NCBI GenBank assembly: GCA_030532815.1
Contig: JAUNKI010000005.1
Span: forward strand, 9,869-17,602
Origin: Leptotrichiaceae bacterium
GTDB lineage: Bacteria; Fusobacteriota; Fusobacteriia; Fusobacteriales; Leptotrichiaceae
Reading direction: 5' to 3'
Length of the DNA: 7,734 nt
Shown here: positions 1 to 6,243 of the stretch, piece after piece
How positions within the stretch are numbered: position 1 is the stretch's first letter
How the letters are laid out: each line of letters starts with the position of its first letter
Notes under the pieces: model-generated
The model's input: the letters and a program-made list of their open reading frames with translations, nothing else
Database searches by the model: none
What the model was told of the DNA's origin: nothing
Made by a program: the position numbers and the translations under genes

Positions 1-120
1 TTTTTTATGAAATGAATTATAATAACAAATGCAAGTATAAAATAAAAATATATAAAGTTCATTCTTTGATACTTTTTCTATCTTGTAAAACATCTTTTTT
101 CTTTAAAACAATTCTTTCCT
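1..120. other. Region downstream of the transketolase operon, no confident gene
   Basis: This AT-rich stretch follows the stop codon of the transketolase C-terminal subunit gene. I see no GC-rich hairpin followed by a T-run on the minus strand, so no intrinsic terminator is evident before the window ends. A minus-strand reading frame opens with ATG at 93-91 and stays open for 31 codons to the edge, but it lacks a good ribosome binding site and resembles nothing I recognise. The operon may continue to the left, or this may be plain intergenic DNA. Confidence 0.4.
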
Positions 121-1056
121 TTAAAATGTCTCTATTATTTCAACTATACTTTTTCCTGATAAACCGTACTTTTCTTTTACGACTTCCGTCTTTCCCGACT
201 CGGTAAATTTATCCTGTACCCCTACTCTTCTTAATGGAATCTTCACTACACTTTCTCCGACTATTTCCGAAATCAATCCCCCTAATCCTCCATTAATCGT
301 ATGATTTTCAATTGTTACAATACCTTTCATTCCTTCCGCTTCCTTCAGTACCGCTTTCTTATCCACCGGTTTTATACTCCTTATATTTAAAAGTTTATTT
401 TTATATCCTTTTTCTTTTAAAAGTTCAAACCCTTCTATTGCCTGTTTTGCCGCAGTTCCTTCAAAAATAAGTAAATAATCATTTCCCTCATTAAATAACA
501 TTTCTGAATTTCCCTCATTAAAGTCTATTTCCTTTTCATGTATTACAGGAACAACATCTCTGGCAACTCTTATATATATAGGCCCTTTTATTTCCACAGC
601 CCTTTTTATTGCACCTTTTAAATCTTCCAAATCAATAGGATTAAACACTTTCAGATTAGGTAAAACCCTTGTCAATGCAATATCTTCAAGAGCGTGATGA
701 GAAGCTCCGTCAGGTCCGTTATCCATTCCCGGATGTGTTCCTATTATTTTTATATTCAGATTTGCATAACAGGACTGACGTAACTGTGTCCATACAGTTC
801 CTGTTCCGAAAATTGCAAAGTTTACATAAAAAGGTACAAAACCTTCTGTGGCAAGTCCGGCAGTTACTCCTAATGAATTCTGTTCCGCTATACCCATTTC
901 AAAAAATCTTTCCGGAAATTTTTTCTGAAATTTGTGTGTAGTTACCGATGAAGCCAAATCACTGTCTATTACAACTATTTTATTATTTTTTTCAGCCTCT
1001 TTTATGAGTATGTCTCCTATATAATCCCTCGGTGAAATATATTCATACTTTTTCAT
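121..1056 (-). CDS. Transketolase, C-terminal subunit (split transketolase)
   Basis: This is the pyrimidine-binding (Pyr) plus C-terminal half of a two-subunit thiamine-diphosphate transketolase, acting in the cytoplasm to move two-carbon ketol units between sugar phosphates. It has 311 residues, the usual size for this subunit. Visible motifs are DSDLASS (31-37), GIAEQN with the expected cofactor-activating Glu58, and a substrate-site block from Thr107 to Asp125 containing GPDGASHH. By eye, His108, Asp116 and His120 align with yeast transketolase His469, Asp477 and His481, with identical spacing; Arg166 probably corresponds to Arg528. The ATG start lies 3 nt after the stop of the N-terminal subunit gene. 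Its ribosome binding site, AAAGGGGGG, lies inside the last codons of that gene with an 8-nt spacer, so translation is probably coupled, which suits an equimolar complex. The family is certain; the preferred sugar donor is not. Confidence 0.95.
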   Translation of the reverse strand: MKKYEYISPRDYIGDILIKEAEKNNKIVVIDSDLASSVTTHKFQKKFPERFFEMGIAEQNSLGVTAGLATEGFVPFYVNFAIFGTGTVWTQLRQSCYANLNIKIIGTHPGMDNGPDGASHHALEDIALTRVLPNLKVFNPIDLEDLKGAIKRAVEIKGPIYIRVARDVVPVIHEKEIDFNEGNSEMLFNEGNDYLLIFEGTAAKQAIEGFELLKEKGYKNKLLNIRSIKPVDKKAVLKEAEGMKGIVTIENHTINGGLGGLISEIVGESVVKIPLRRVGVQDKFTESGKTEVVKEKYGLSGKSIVEIIETF

Positions 1057-1059
1057 TAT

Positions 1060-1869
1060 TTATACCCCCCTTTCAATATCCTGTATCGCAATACTGTATT
1101 CTTCATCGGATATAGCACTGCTATGCCATTTCGGATTATTTTCCATAAAACTGACACCTTTTCCTTTTACAGTACGGGCAATGATGAAAACAGGAGTTTT
1201 CTTTGATTTTTCAGAATATTCCAATGCCTTTCCTATTTCTTCAAAATTATGCCCATCTATTTCAAGAACTTCCCATCCGAAAGCTTCAACTTTTGATTTT
1301 ACAGGCTCCAAATTCATTATTTCATTTACATTGCTTTTTGAAGATAGCTTATTATAATCCAGAAAAACAGTCAGATTATCCAATTTATAATGTGAACCGC
1401 TCATTAGAGCCTCCCAAATTTGTCCCTCCTGCATTTCTCCATCTCCTATGACAACATAAACTCTACTGTTATCTTTCTTCAATTTTTTCCCCAAAGCGAT
1501 GCCTACTCCTATTGATAATCCCTGACCTAAAAGACCTGTATTAGCATCAATTTCAGGAATCTTATTTCTATCAGGATGTCCCTGAAGTCTCGAATTTAAA
1601 GTTCTGAAAGTACCTGTTTCTTCGTGAAATATAAACCCTAAATCAAGAAAAACCGAATATAATGCAGGTGTTACATGGCCTTTGGATAAAATCAGCCTAC
1701 TCCTGTTTTCCTTGCTGAAATCTATTTTATAATTATATAAATAATTCAATATATCTATACAGGATAAAGAACCTCCCGGATGTCCCGCTTTAGCTTTGTA
1801 AACCATTTCTATTATGATTTTTCTATACTTTTCGGATTTCTTTTTTAAAAATTCCAAATCATATTTCAT
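1060..1869 (-). CDS. Transketolase, N-terminal subunit (split transketolase)
   Basis: This is the pyrophosphate-binding (PP) half of the split transketolase, 269 residues, the normal subunit length. It should bind thiamine diphosphate and Mg2+ and pair with the product of the gene 3 nt downstream. Motifs visible in order are GHPGGSLS (29-36), SKGH (62-65), GHPD (97-100), TGLLGQGLS (111-119), the metal/ThDP motif beginning GDGEMQEGQ (142-150) and ending at Asn173 in DYN, and KWHS (247-250). After DYNKL the familiar LQ-x-DG stretch of split transketolases is replaced by SSKSN, a small oddity. The start is ATG at 1869, preceded by AAAGGAG placed directly after the EIIC stop codon; the spacer to ATG is 13 nt, on the long side. 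A nearer ATG in the leader is out of frame and stops within a few codons. Placement 21 nt after the EIIC gene ties the enzyme to the sugar taken up by that PTS. Confidence 0.95.
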   Translation of the reverse strand: MKYDLEFLKKKSEKYRKIIIEMVYKAKAGHPGGSLSCIDILNYLYNYKIDFSKENRSRLILSKGHVTPALYSVFLDLGFIFHEETGTFRTLNSRLQGHPDRNKIPEIDANTGLLGQGLSIGVGIALGKKLKKDNSRVYVVIGDGEMQEGQIWEALMSGSHYKLDNLTVFLDYNKLSSKSNVNEIMNLEPVKSKVEAFGWEVLEIDGHNFEEIGKALEYSEKSKKTPVFIIARTVKGKGVSFMENNPKWHSSAISDEEYSIAIQDIERGV

Positions 1870-1890
1870 AATTCTTTTTCATCTCCTTTA

Positions 1891-3159
1891 TTATCTTCCC
1901 AACATTTTTCCTAAATAATAAATCACGAGTCCTAATACTACAAAATCCGTTTCAGGAAAAGTCGTTCCTTTCAGTCCTATAATTTCCATAATAGGATACA
2001 GCATTGCAGGTCCGACAGCTATTAAAATCCCTGTTACAAACCCTCCTGCAACTGCACCTTTCCAACCGCCGGTAGCATTTCCGAATACCCCCGCTGTCGC
2101 TCCTATAAAAAAATATGGAATTGCCACAGGAATAATTACCGTCATTCCTGCCATTGCCAATAAAACCATACATAACAGTCCGCCTACATAAGCTGAAAGA
2201 AATCCCACTACTGTCGCAGTCGGTGCATAAGGAAAAACTACAGGACAATCCAACGCAGGCTTAGCATTAGGTATAAGTTTTTCTGAAATTCCTACAAATG
2301 CCGGAACTATTTCCCCTAAAAGCATTCTTACTCCTGTAATGATAATGTAAAGAGAAGCGGTAAAAGTTAAGGATTGGAACAGAGGATAAACAAACCAACT
2401 TACTCCTCCTGACAATGATTCAACAGCTTCTTTTCCTGCTGCAAATGAAGCTATATAGAAAAATACAATTATTGAAATGCTGACTGAAACGATATAATCT
2501 TTAAATATGGAAAGCCATTCCGGTAATTTCAGTTTTTCAGTACTTTCTTCAGCATTTCCGATTTTTTCACCTAACCATCCTGACAATGCATAAGCAATCG
2601 TTACATAATGTCCCATTGCTATATCGTCATTTCCCGTCACTTTACGCATATAAGGCTGTGCCAGTGCAGGATATAATGCTGCAGCTATACCGAGTATAAC
2701 TCCCCCCAATATAACAGTAACAGTATCATTCAGATTCAATGCTTTTAACACAACTGTCAGCAGTGCTGCCAGATATAAGTTATGTTGTCCTGTAAGAAAA
2801 ATATACTTGAATTTTGTAAATCTGGCTACTAATAGATTACATAAAAATCCTAAAACCATTATTAAAGAAACGACTGTTGCAAATTTTGTCTGTGCCAGTG
2901 CCGTTACAGCTTCAGCCAAAGGCAGAACCCCTTTCAACCCGAAACCCTTACTGAACAGTTTCTGAAAATTATCCAGTGCCGTCACTGCAATTCCTGCTCC
3001 TCCTGCAAATATTAGAAATCCTACTATCGCTTTTAATGTTCCCGTTATAATCTTTTCAGGAGATTTTTTCTGTAAAGTCAATCCTAACAGTGCCATTAGT
3101 CCCACTAGTATAGGTGCCGATCCTAACAAGTCAAATACTATGATTTTCATTAGTTCCAT
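1891..3159 (-). CDS. PTS EIIC permease, L-ascorbate (UlaA/SgaT) family
   Basis: This is the integral membrane sugar-translocating subunit of a phosphotransferase system. It has 422 residues and about ten or more hydrophobic segments, typical of the UlaA/SgaT (EIIC-GAT) fold. Family landmarks include TGQHN (about 123-127) and the conserved block from GEIVPAFVG to PNAKPALDCPVVFPYAP (about 282-314). An in-frame GTG at 3168 would give three extra residues. That GTG overlaps the last base of the AAGGAG ribosome binding site, whereas ATG at 3159 has an 8-nt spacer, so I use the ATG. The gene follows EIIB by 26 nt and precedes the transketolase N-subunit by 21 nt. The family assignment does not prove ascorbate as substrate: related permeases are linked to other sugars, and no ascorbate-pathway enzymes (UlaG, UlaD, UlaE, UlaF) are in the window. 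Confidence 0.92.
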   Translation of the reverse strand: MELMKIIVFDLLGSAPILVGLMALLGLTLQKKSPEKIITGTLKAIVGFLIFAGGAGIAVTALDNFQKLFSKGFGLKGVLPLAEAVTALAQTKFATVVSLIMVLGFLCNLLVARFTKFKYIFLTGQHNLYLAALLTVVLKALNLNDTVTVILGGVILGIAAALYPALAQPYMRKVTGNDDIAMGHYVTIAYALSGWLGEKIGNAEESTEKLKLPEWLSIFKDYIVSVSISIIVFFYIASFAAGKEAVESLSGGVSWFVYPLFQSLTFTASLYIIITGVRMLLGEIVPAFVGISEKLIPNAKPALDCPVVFPYAPTATVVGFLSAYVGGLLCMVLLAMAGMTVIIPVAIPYFFIGATAGVFGNATGGWKGAVAGGFVTGILIAVGPAMLYPIMEIIGLKGTTFPETDFVVLGLVIYYLGKMLGR

Positions 3160-3167
3160 AATATCCA

Positions 3168-3173
3168 CTCCTT
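3168..3173 (-). promoter_or_regulatory. Ribosome binding site that sets the EIIC start
   Basis: AAGGAG on the minus strand ends 8 nt before ATG at 3159 and overlaps the competing GTG at 3168-3166. Initiation at the GTG would leave no spacer, so the ATG is the supported start. Confidence 0.75.
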
Positions 3174-3185
3174 ATTTTATATTTT

Positions 3186-3470
3186 TTACAAATTATTATT
3201 TTCATTTAAAAATTTTTCTATTTTTTCTTTCATCTCATTTTTATTCATAAGATCATTTATTCCTATTATATATTTCCCTTCATCTTCCAACTGTTTCACC
3301 AAGTCCGCCATTGTTATAATACAGTCCACATTATAATTACTCACTGCACTTAACACATCGTGTTCCAGTTCCAACGGAAAATTATTTTCCCCTATAACCT
3401 GCTCGAGTTTTATCCTAAGCATCATGCTGCTTCCCATTCCTGTCCTACAAACAACCAGTCCTCTTTTCAT
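3186..3470 (-). CDS. PTS EIIB component, ascorbate/galactitol type
   Basis: This is a small cytoplasmic phosphocarrier (94 residues) that accepts phosphate from EIIA on a cysteine and passes it to the sugar during transport through the neighbouring EIIC. The signature is an N-terminal beta strand followed by the phosphate loop CRTGMGSSMML, with Cys8 as phospho-acceptor; GMGSSMM is characteristic of UlaB/SgaB-like EIIB proteins. The length is typical. The longest frame begins at 3479, but that ATG immediately abuts the AGGAG ribosome binding site. The ATG at 3470 has a 9-nt spacer and puts the active cysteine at residue 8, so it is preferred. With this start the gene overlaps the end of the EIIA gene by 26 nt, implying translational coupling. 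It lies in order between EIIA and EIIC. Confidence 0.92.
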   Translation of the reverse strand: MKRGLVVCRTGMGSSMMLRIKLEQVIGENNFPLELEHDVLSAVSNYNVDCIITMADLVKQLEDEGKYIIGINDLMNKNEMKEKIEKFLNENNNL

Positions 3471-3942
3471 CAGAATCATCTCCTATATTCTCAAAATTAA
3501 TTAAATATCTGTGTATAATATTTATATTTTTTCCGGTATTACCTTTACACTTTTCAGCCAGTTCAAAAATTTTACCGTCTTCCACTACTTTTGTAATAAA
3601 TCTTATAAGACTGATATGTTTTTCAGAGTCTAATGCCATTAAAAATATCATATATTTTACAGGATCATTTTCTTTATTACCGAAATTTAAAGGTTTCCTC
3701 AATCTTACAAAACTGAATCCATTTTTTCTAACTCCTTCATCAGGACGCACATGTGGAAGAGCTATTCCCTTTGTAATAATATAATACGGACCTTCTCTTT
3801 TGGATATTTTCAAGAGACTCTCTATATATTTTTTATCTATATAGCCTTCATTTATTAATATTTCACCTCCTTTTTCAATTGCTTCCTCCCAATTTTCAGC
3901 CTCCAAATCAAGATTTATCAATTTTTTATTTATTTCTTCCAT
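3445..3942 (-). CDS. PTS EIIA component, mannitol/fructose family (UlaC-like)
   Basis: This is the cytoplasmic phosphocarrier that takes phosphate from HPr and gives it to the EIIB encoded next. It has 165 residues, slightly longer than the common 145-155. The active-site motif is GIALPHVRPDEGV, with phospho-acceptor His64. The second conserved active-site histidine is His109 in DSEKHISLI, so the protein looks fully catalytic. The C-terminal tail (about 132-165) is polar and runs into the EIIB coding region. The start ATG at 3942 overlaps the 3' end of the regulator gene by 17 nt; GAGGTG at 3953-3958 serves as ribosome binding site with a 10-nt spacer. The regulator carries a second copy of this domain at its C terminus. 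Confidence 0.93.
   Translation of the reverse strand: MEEINKKLINLDLEAENWEEAIEKGGEILINEGYIDKKYIESLLKISKREGPYYIITKGIALPHVRPDEGVRKNGFSFVRLRKPLNFGNKENDPVKYMIFLMALDSEKHISLIRFITKVVEDGKIFELAEKCKGNTGKNINIIHRYLINFENIGDDSDEKRTGCL
3480..3484 (-). promoter_or_regulatory. Ribosome binding site that sets the EIIB start
   Basis: AGGAG on the minus strand is followed directly by one ATG (3479) and, after nine bases, by a second in-frame ATG (3470). Only the second has a workable spacer. The site lies inside the EIIA coding sequence. Confidence 0.7.
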
Positions 3943-6022
3943 TATCTTTTTTCACCTCATTTCTTATATTGTCTATTAATCTGATTAATGATTTTTTATC
4001 CCTTATTTTTTCTGTTTTTTGCCTGAAATCATATTTATCTATCAAATTTATTATATCTTCTATTATTTTTATATTATCTTTCTTTTCCATTGATGAAAGA
4101 AAAAACAAAATTTTAACTTTTTTATTTTCAGGAAAAATTATCGGATATCTCAATACTATAAGTGCCATTCCCTTGCCATATACGTTTTTATTTGTTTCTG
4201 CATGAGGTATTGCAACATTTTCAGTAACAACCATATAGGAACCGAAATTCTTTATTAATAATTTTATATCTTCCGAATAATTCATACTAACTTTTCCGTT
4301 ATTTTTTAAAATTTCAACTCCTTTGTCTATTATTTCTTCCCAACTTTTCATTTTGTTTTCTATATATTTTATATTATTCAAATTCAGGTAATCATACAGA
4401 CTTTCCTTTCTTTTTGCTTCATTATCATTTTTACTGTTATCCATTTTTACAAGTTGGTTTTTATTAAATAACAAATTTTCAAGAGATTCTGTCAAAGCTT
4501 TTTCGTTTTTTATTTCTACAAATCCTCTAATGCTTTTTAATATTTCAGACACTTCTATTTCCTTTATCTTTTTTTTATCAAAGTAACTGTCCAGCTTTTT
4601 TATATCTTCTTCAATCAAAAATGGAGAAACTTTTATAATTTCTATCTTCAGCTTTTCCTGTATACTTTTTTTCAAATTTATAGTCGTTATCATCGCATCA
4701 TATTCTTTCAGATTTATTTCCGAAAGACCTAAGTACGAAATCAACTTCAGTTCTTTCAAATCATATTTTTCTTTAAGCTTATACATTAAAATCGTTGTTG
4801 TTCCATATCCTCCTGTGCACATTAACAAAACTTTTCCGTTCCCCTTATAATGCTTTTCGGAAATCCGCTCTAGAGATGCTTGAAAATGAACGGTAAATAA
4901 GATTATTTCTTCCATTTTGAATTTAATGTCCAATAATTTTTCTATTTTCTTTACTTCTTCCTCTACTACTTTCAATAAATTTTTGTCCAGATGCTCAGAT
5001 TCATTAAAATATATTTCGGATTCTTCGAGATATATTTTATTTTTAGCTCTGTATATAGCGGGCTTTATATGATTTAAAAGACTTTCCAATAATATTTCAT
5101 CTTCCGAAAATTTTACTTTTATTTCTTTTTCCAGTTTACAAATCATACTTTTTATTATCAGATTTATTTCTATCCATTTTTCAAACATTTCAGTATTATA
5201 TGAATAAGAAAAAAATCCTGTCAGATAATCTGCAAGTTGTAGTTTTTCATTTTCATTAAATACTATTTTACTGCTATTTTCTATTAAGCTTATATTTTTA
5301 AGTATAATTCCGTATTCTTTAGTAGACTTTATAAAATCTCTATTTAACATTTTCATATTAATACTTTTTCCGGAAATTATTCTAAAAATGCTTATAAGTA
5401 TGTACGAATAGAAAAAACTGTAAAATTCACTTTTAGGTAATTTCCCTTCTGAGATTTTTTCCAAAAAAATTTTTACATATTTTTTATTTCCGGAAAAAAT
5501 ATTTTTCCCCATAAATTCCGTCACAATATTGTTATTTATTTTCAGCATCATATTTCCTATATATTTTAGAGAGATCTCTACAAGAATTTTCCGTATTTCC
5601 ACTTCATCATTAATTTCCGAAAAAGTCCTCCGAAGTTTTTCTTCTATATATTTCAAATCTTTTTTTATTGTTGTCCGACTGACTTTAAATTCATCTGACA
5701 ATTTTCTTATATTAGTTCTTTCGTCAAGTAAATACTTGAAAACTATTAAATCTCTTCTCTGTTCCTGAGACGGTCTTTCCAGTAAAGATAGTATTTTACC
5801 GAATTTTACCGTTTCCGAATTTTTTTCTATTGATATTTTTCCTTCTGAATTTAATATTTTACAATTAATTTTATTCATAGATAGTAAAAAATTTAAGTTT
5901 TCTATTTCATATCTTATCTTCCTATTGTTGACATTCATATAACGTGCTACTTCCTTTACGGTTTTTCCGGGATTTTTCAAAATATAATTATAAATTTCCA
6001 CAGTTCTTATATTAATTATCAT
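3926..6022 (-). CDS. PRD-containing PTS-responsive transcriptional activator (MtlR/LicR type)
   Basis: This 698-residue regulator is phosphorylated by PTS proteins and should control the operon it heads. Domains, by eye: two winged-helix DNA-binding domains (about 1-65 and 80-135); PRD1 (about 150-280); PRD2 (about 290-388) with His318 in NHIKPAIYR and His379 in VHFQASLER; an EIIB-like domain with Cys402 in CTGGYGTT (about 395-485); and a C-terminal EIIA-like domain (about 545-694) with His607 in AIPHAE. The order matches Bacillus MtlR/LicR DNA-binding activators, not RNA-binding BglG/LicT antiterminators. PRD1 appears to lack both histidines, with Tyr207 and Phe270 at those places. The EIIA-like domain has Asn650 where the stand-alone EIIA has its second histidine. 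An in-frame GTG at 6034 would add four residues but overlaps the GGAGG site, so ATG at 6022 is chosen. Confidence 0.92.
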   Translation of the reverse strand: MIINIRTVEIYNYILKNPGKTVKEVARYMNVNNRKIRYEIENLNFLLSMNKINCKILNSEGKISIEKNSETVKFGKILSLLERPSQEQRRDLIVFKYLLDERTNIRKLSDEFKVSRTTIKKDLKYIEEKLRRTFSEINDEVEIRKILVEISLKYIGNMMLKINNNIVTEFMGKNIFSGNKKYVKIFLEKISEGKLPKSEFYSFFYSYILISIFRIISGKSINMKMLNRDFIKSTKEYGIILKNISLIENSSKIVFNENEKLQLADYLTGFFSYSYNTEMFEKWIEINLIIKSMICKLEKEIKVKFSEDEILLESLLNHIKPAIYRAKNKIYLEESEIYFNESEHLDKNLLKVVEEEVKKIEKLLDIKFKMEEIILFTVHFQASLERISEKHYKGNGKVLLMCTGGYGTTTILMYKLKEKYDLKELKLISYLGLSEINLKEYDAMITTINLKKSIQEKLKIEIIKVSPFLIEEDIKKLDSYFDKKKIKEIEVSEILKSIRGFVEIKNEKALTESLENLLFNKNQLVKMDNSKNDNEAKRKESLYDYLNLNNIKYIENKMKSWEEIIDKGVEILKNNGKVSMNYSEDIKLLIKNFGSYMVVTENVAIPHAETNKNVYGKGMALIVLRYPIIFPENKKVKILFFLSSMEKKDNIKIIEDIINLIDKYDFRQKTEKIRDKKSLIRLIDNIRNEVKKDNGRNK

Positions 6023-6027
6023 TTTTA

Positions 6028-6032
6028 CCTCC
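6028..6032 (-). promoter_or_regulatory. Ribosome binding site that sets the regulator start
   Basis: GGAGG on the minus strand lies 5 nt before ATG at 6022 and overlaps the upstream GTG (6034-6032) by one base. The ATG is therefore the likely initiator. Confidence 0.75.
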
Positions 6033-6045
6033 ACTGTCTTATTAA

Positions 6046-6073
6046 ATAATACCTTATTTTAAAAAATTGAAAA
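6046..6073 (-). promoter_or_regulatory. Candidate promoter of the regulator-PTS-transketolase operon
   Basis: On the minus strand, TATTAT (6051-6046) is a five-of-six match to the -10 consensus. TTTTCA (6073-6068) is a weak -35 with a 16-bp spacer. Transcription would start near 6039, giving an untranslated leader of only about 17 nt that includes the ribosome binding site. A weak -35 is what one expects of a promoter needing an activator. In such AT-rich DNA chance matches are common, so this is a candidate only. Confidence 0.4.
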
Positions 6074-6096
6074 GATACACCTTTTGTCTCTTTCAC

Positions 6097-6112
6097 GTTA
6101 CAAAAAGTTACA
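6097..6112. promoter_or_regulatory. Direct repeat GTTACA-N4-GTTACA, candidate activator site
   Basis: Two identical hexamers (6097-6102 and 6107-6112) repeat at 10 bp, about one helical turn. They would lie about 65 bp upstream of the proposed operon transcription start, a usual position for an activator. An imperfect inverted pair, CTTTTGT (6081-6087) with ACAAAAAG (6100-6107), overlaps them. The natural candidate to bind here is the regulator encoded next door, but that is inference. Confidence 0.35.
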
Positions 6113-6201
6113 TTTTTAAAGTCAGTATTTCTGAAATTCTGTGTTAAATCTGTTTCATTATAGTTTCTTCCTTTGTTTTTATAGATAAAATAATATTTTT
6201 A

Positions 6202-6210
6202 TGTTATCAT
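6202..6210 (+). promoter_or_regulatory. Candidate extended -10 promoter for the folate cyclo-ligase gene
   Basis: TG-T-TATCAT forms an extended -10 element, with TATCAT (6205-6210) matching the consensus in five of six places. No good -35 hexamer stands upstream at 16-18 bp, which extended -10 promoters tolerate. Transcription would start near 6217, leaving a leader of about 27 nt that contains AAGGAG seven bases before the ATG. Confidence 0.4.
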
Positions 6211-6243
6211 TTTATTATTACTTACAAGTAAAGGAGTTTTTTT

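Noticed and set aside
1..93. Minus-strand open frame of 31 codons beginning with ATG and running to the edge
   Set aside because: It has no convincing ribosome binding site and no recognisable protein character, and such short frames are common in AT-rich DNA. It is mentioned only as a possible gene start.
12..206. Plus-strand open frame of 64 codons
   Set aside because: It overlaps the 3' end of the transketolase C-subunit gene on the other strand, and its Phe/Leu/Ser-rich product is typical of an antisense shadow.
669..1451. Plus-strand open frames at 669-941 and 1203-1451
   Set aside because: Both are antisense to well-supported transketolase subunits, without ribosome binding sites or family motifs.
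121..1869. Naming the split transketolase as AptAB (apulose-4-phosphate) or SqwGH (sulfofructose)
   Set aside because: The accessory genes of those pathways are absent from the window and the donor-site residues look canonical; sequence alone cannot support the specific name.
1952..2248. Minus-strand frame of 98 codons inside the EIIC gene
   Set aside because: Its Cys-, Ser- and Arg-rich product in an alternative frame of a conserved permease is a frame shadow.
3879..4205. Plus-strand open frame antisense to the regulator-EIIA junction
   Set aside because: It is hydrophobic low-complexity sequence opposite two conserved EIIA domains, with no supporting start signal. The 5529-5768 frame was dropped for the same reason.
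121..6022. Reading the operon as an L-ascorbate (ula) utilisation operon
   Set aside because: Only the transporter resembles the ascorbate family. No UlaG, UlaD, UlaE or UlaF is present, and transketolase is not part of that cluster.
6090..6104. Catabolite-responsive (cre) site on the minus strand at TTGTAACGTGAAA
   Set aside because: The spacing differs from the cre consensus by one base around the central CG and the right half does not match.
6023..6243. RNA antiterminator target with overlapping terminator, as for BglG/LicT control
   Set aside because: No GC-rich terminator hairpin lies between the candidate promoter and the regulator, and the regulator has DNA-binding winged-helix domains in place of an RNA-binding CAT domain.
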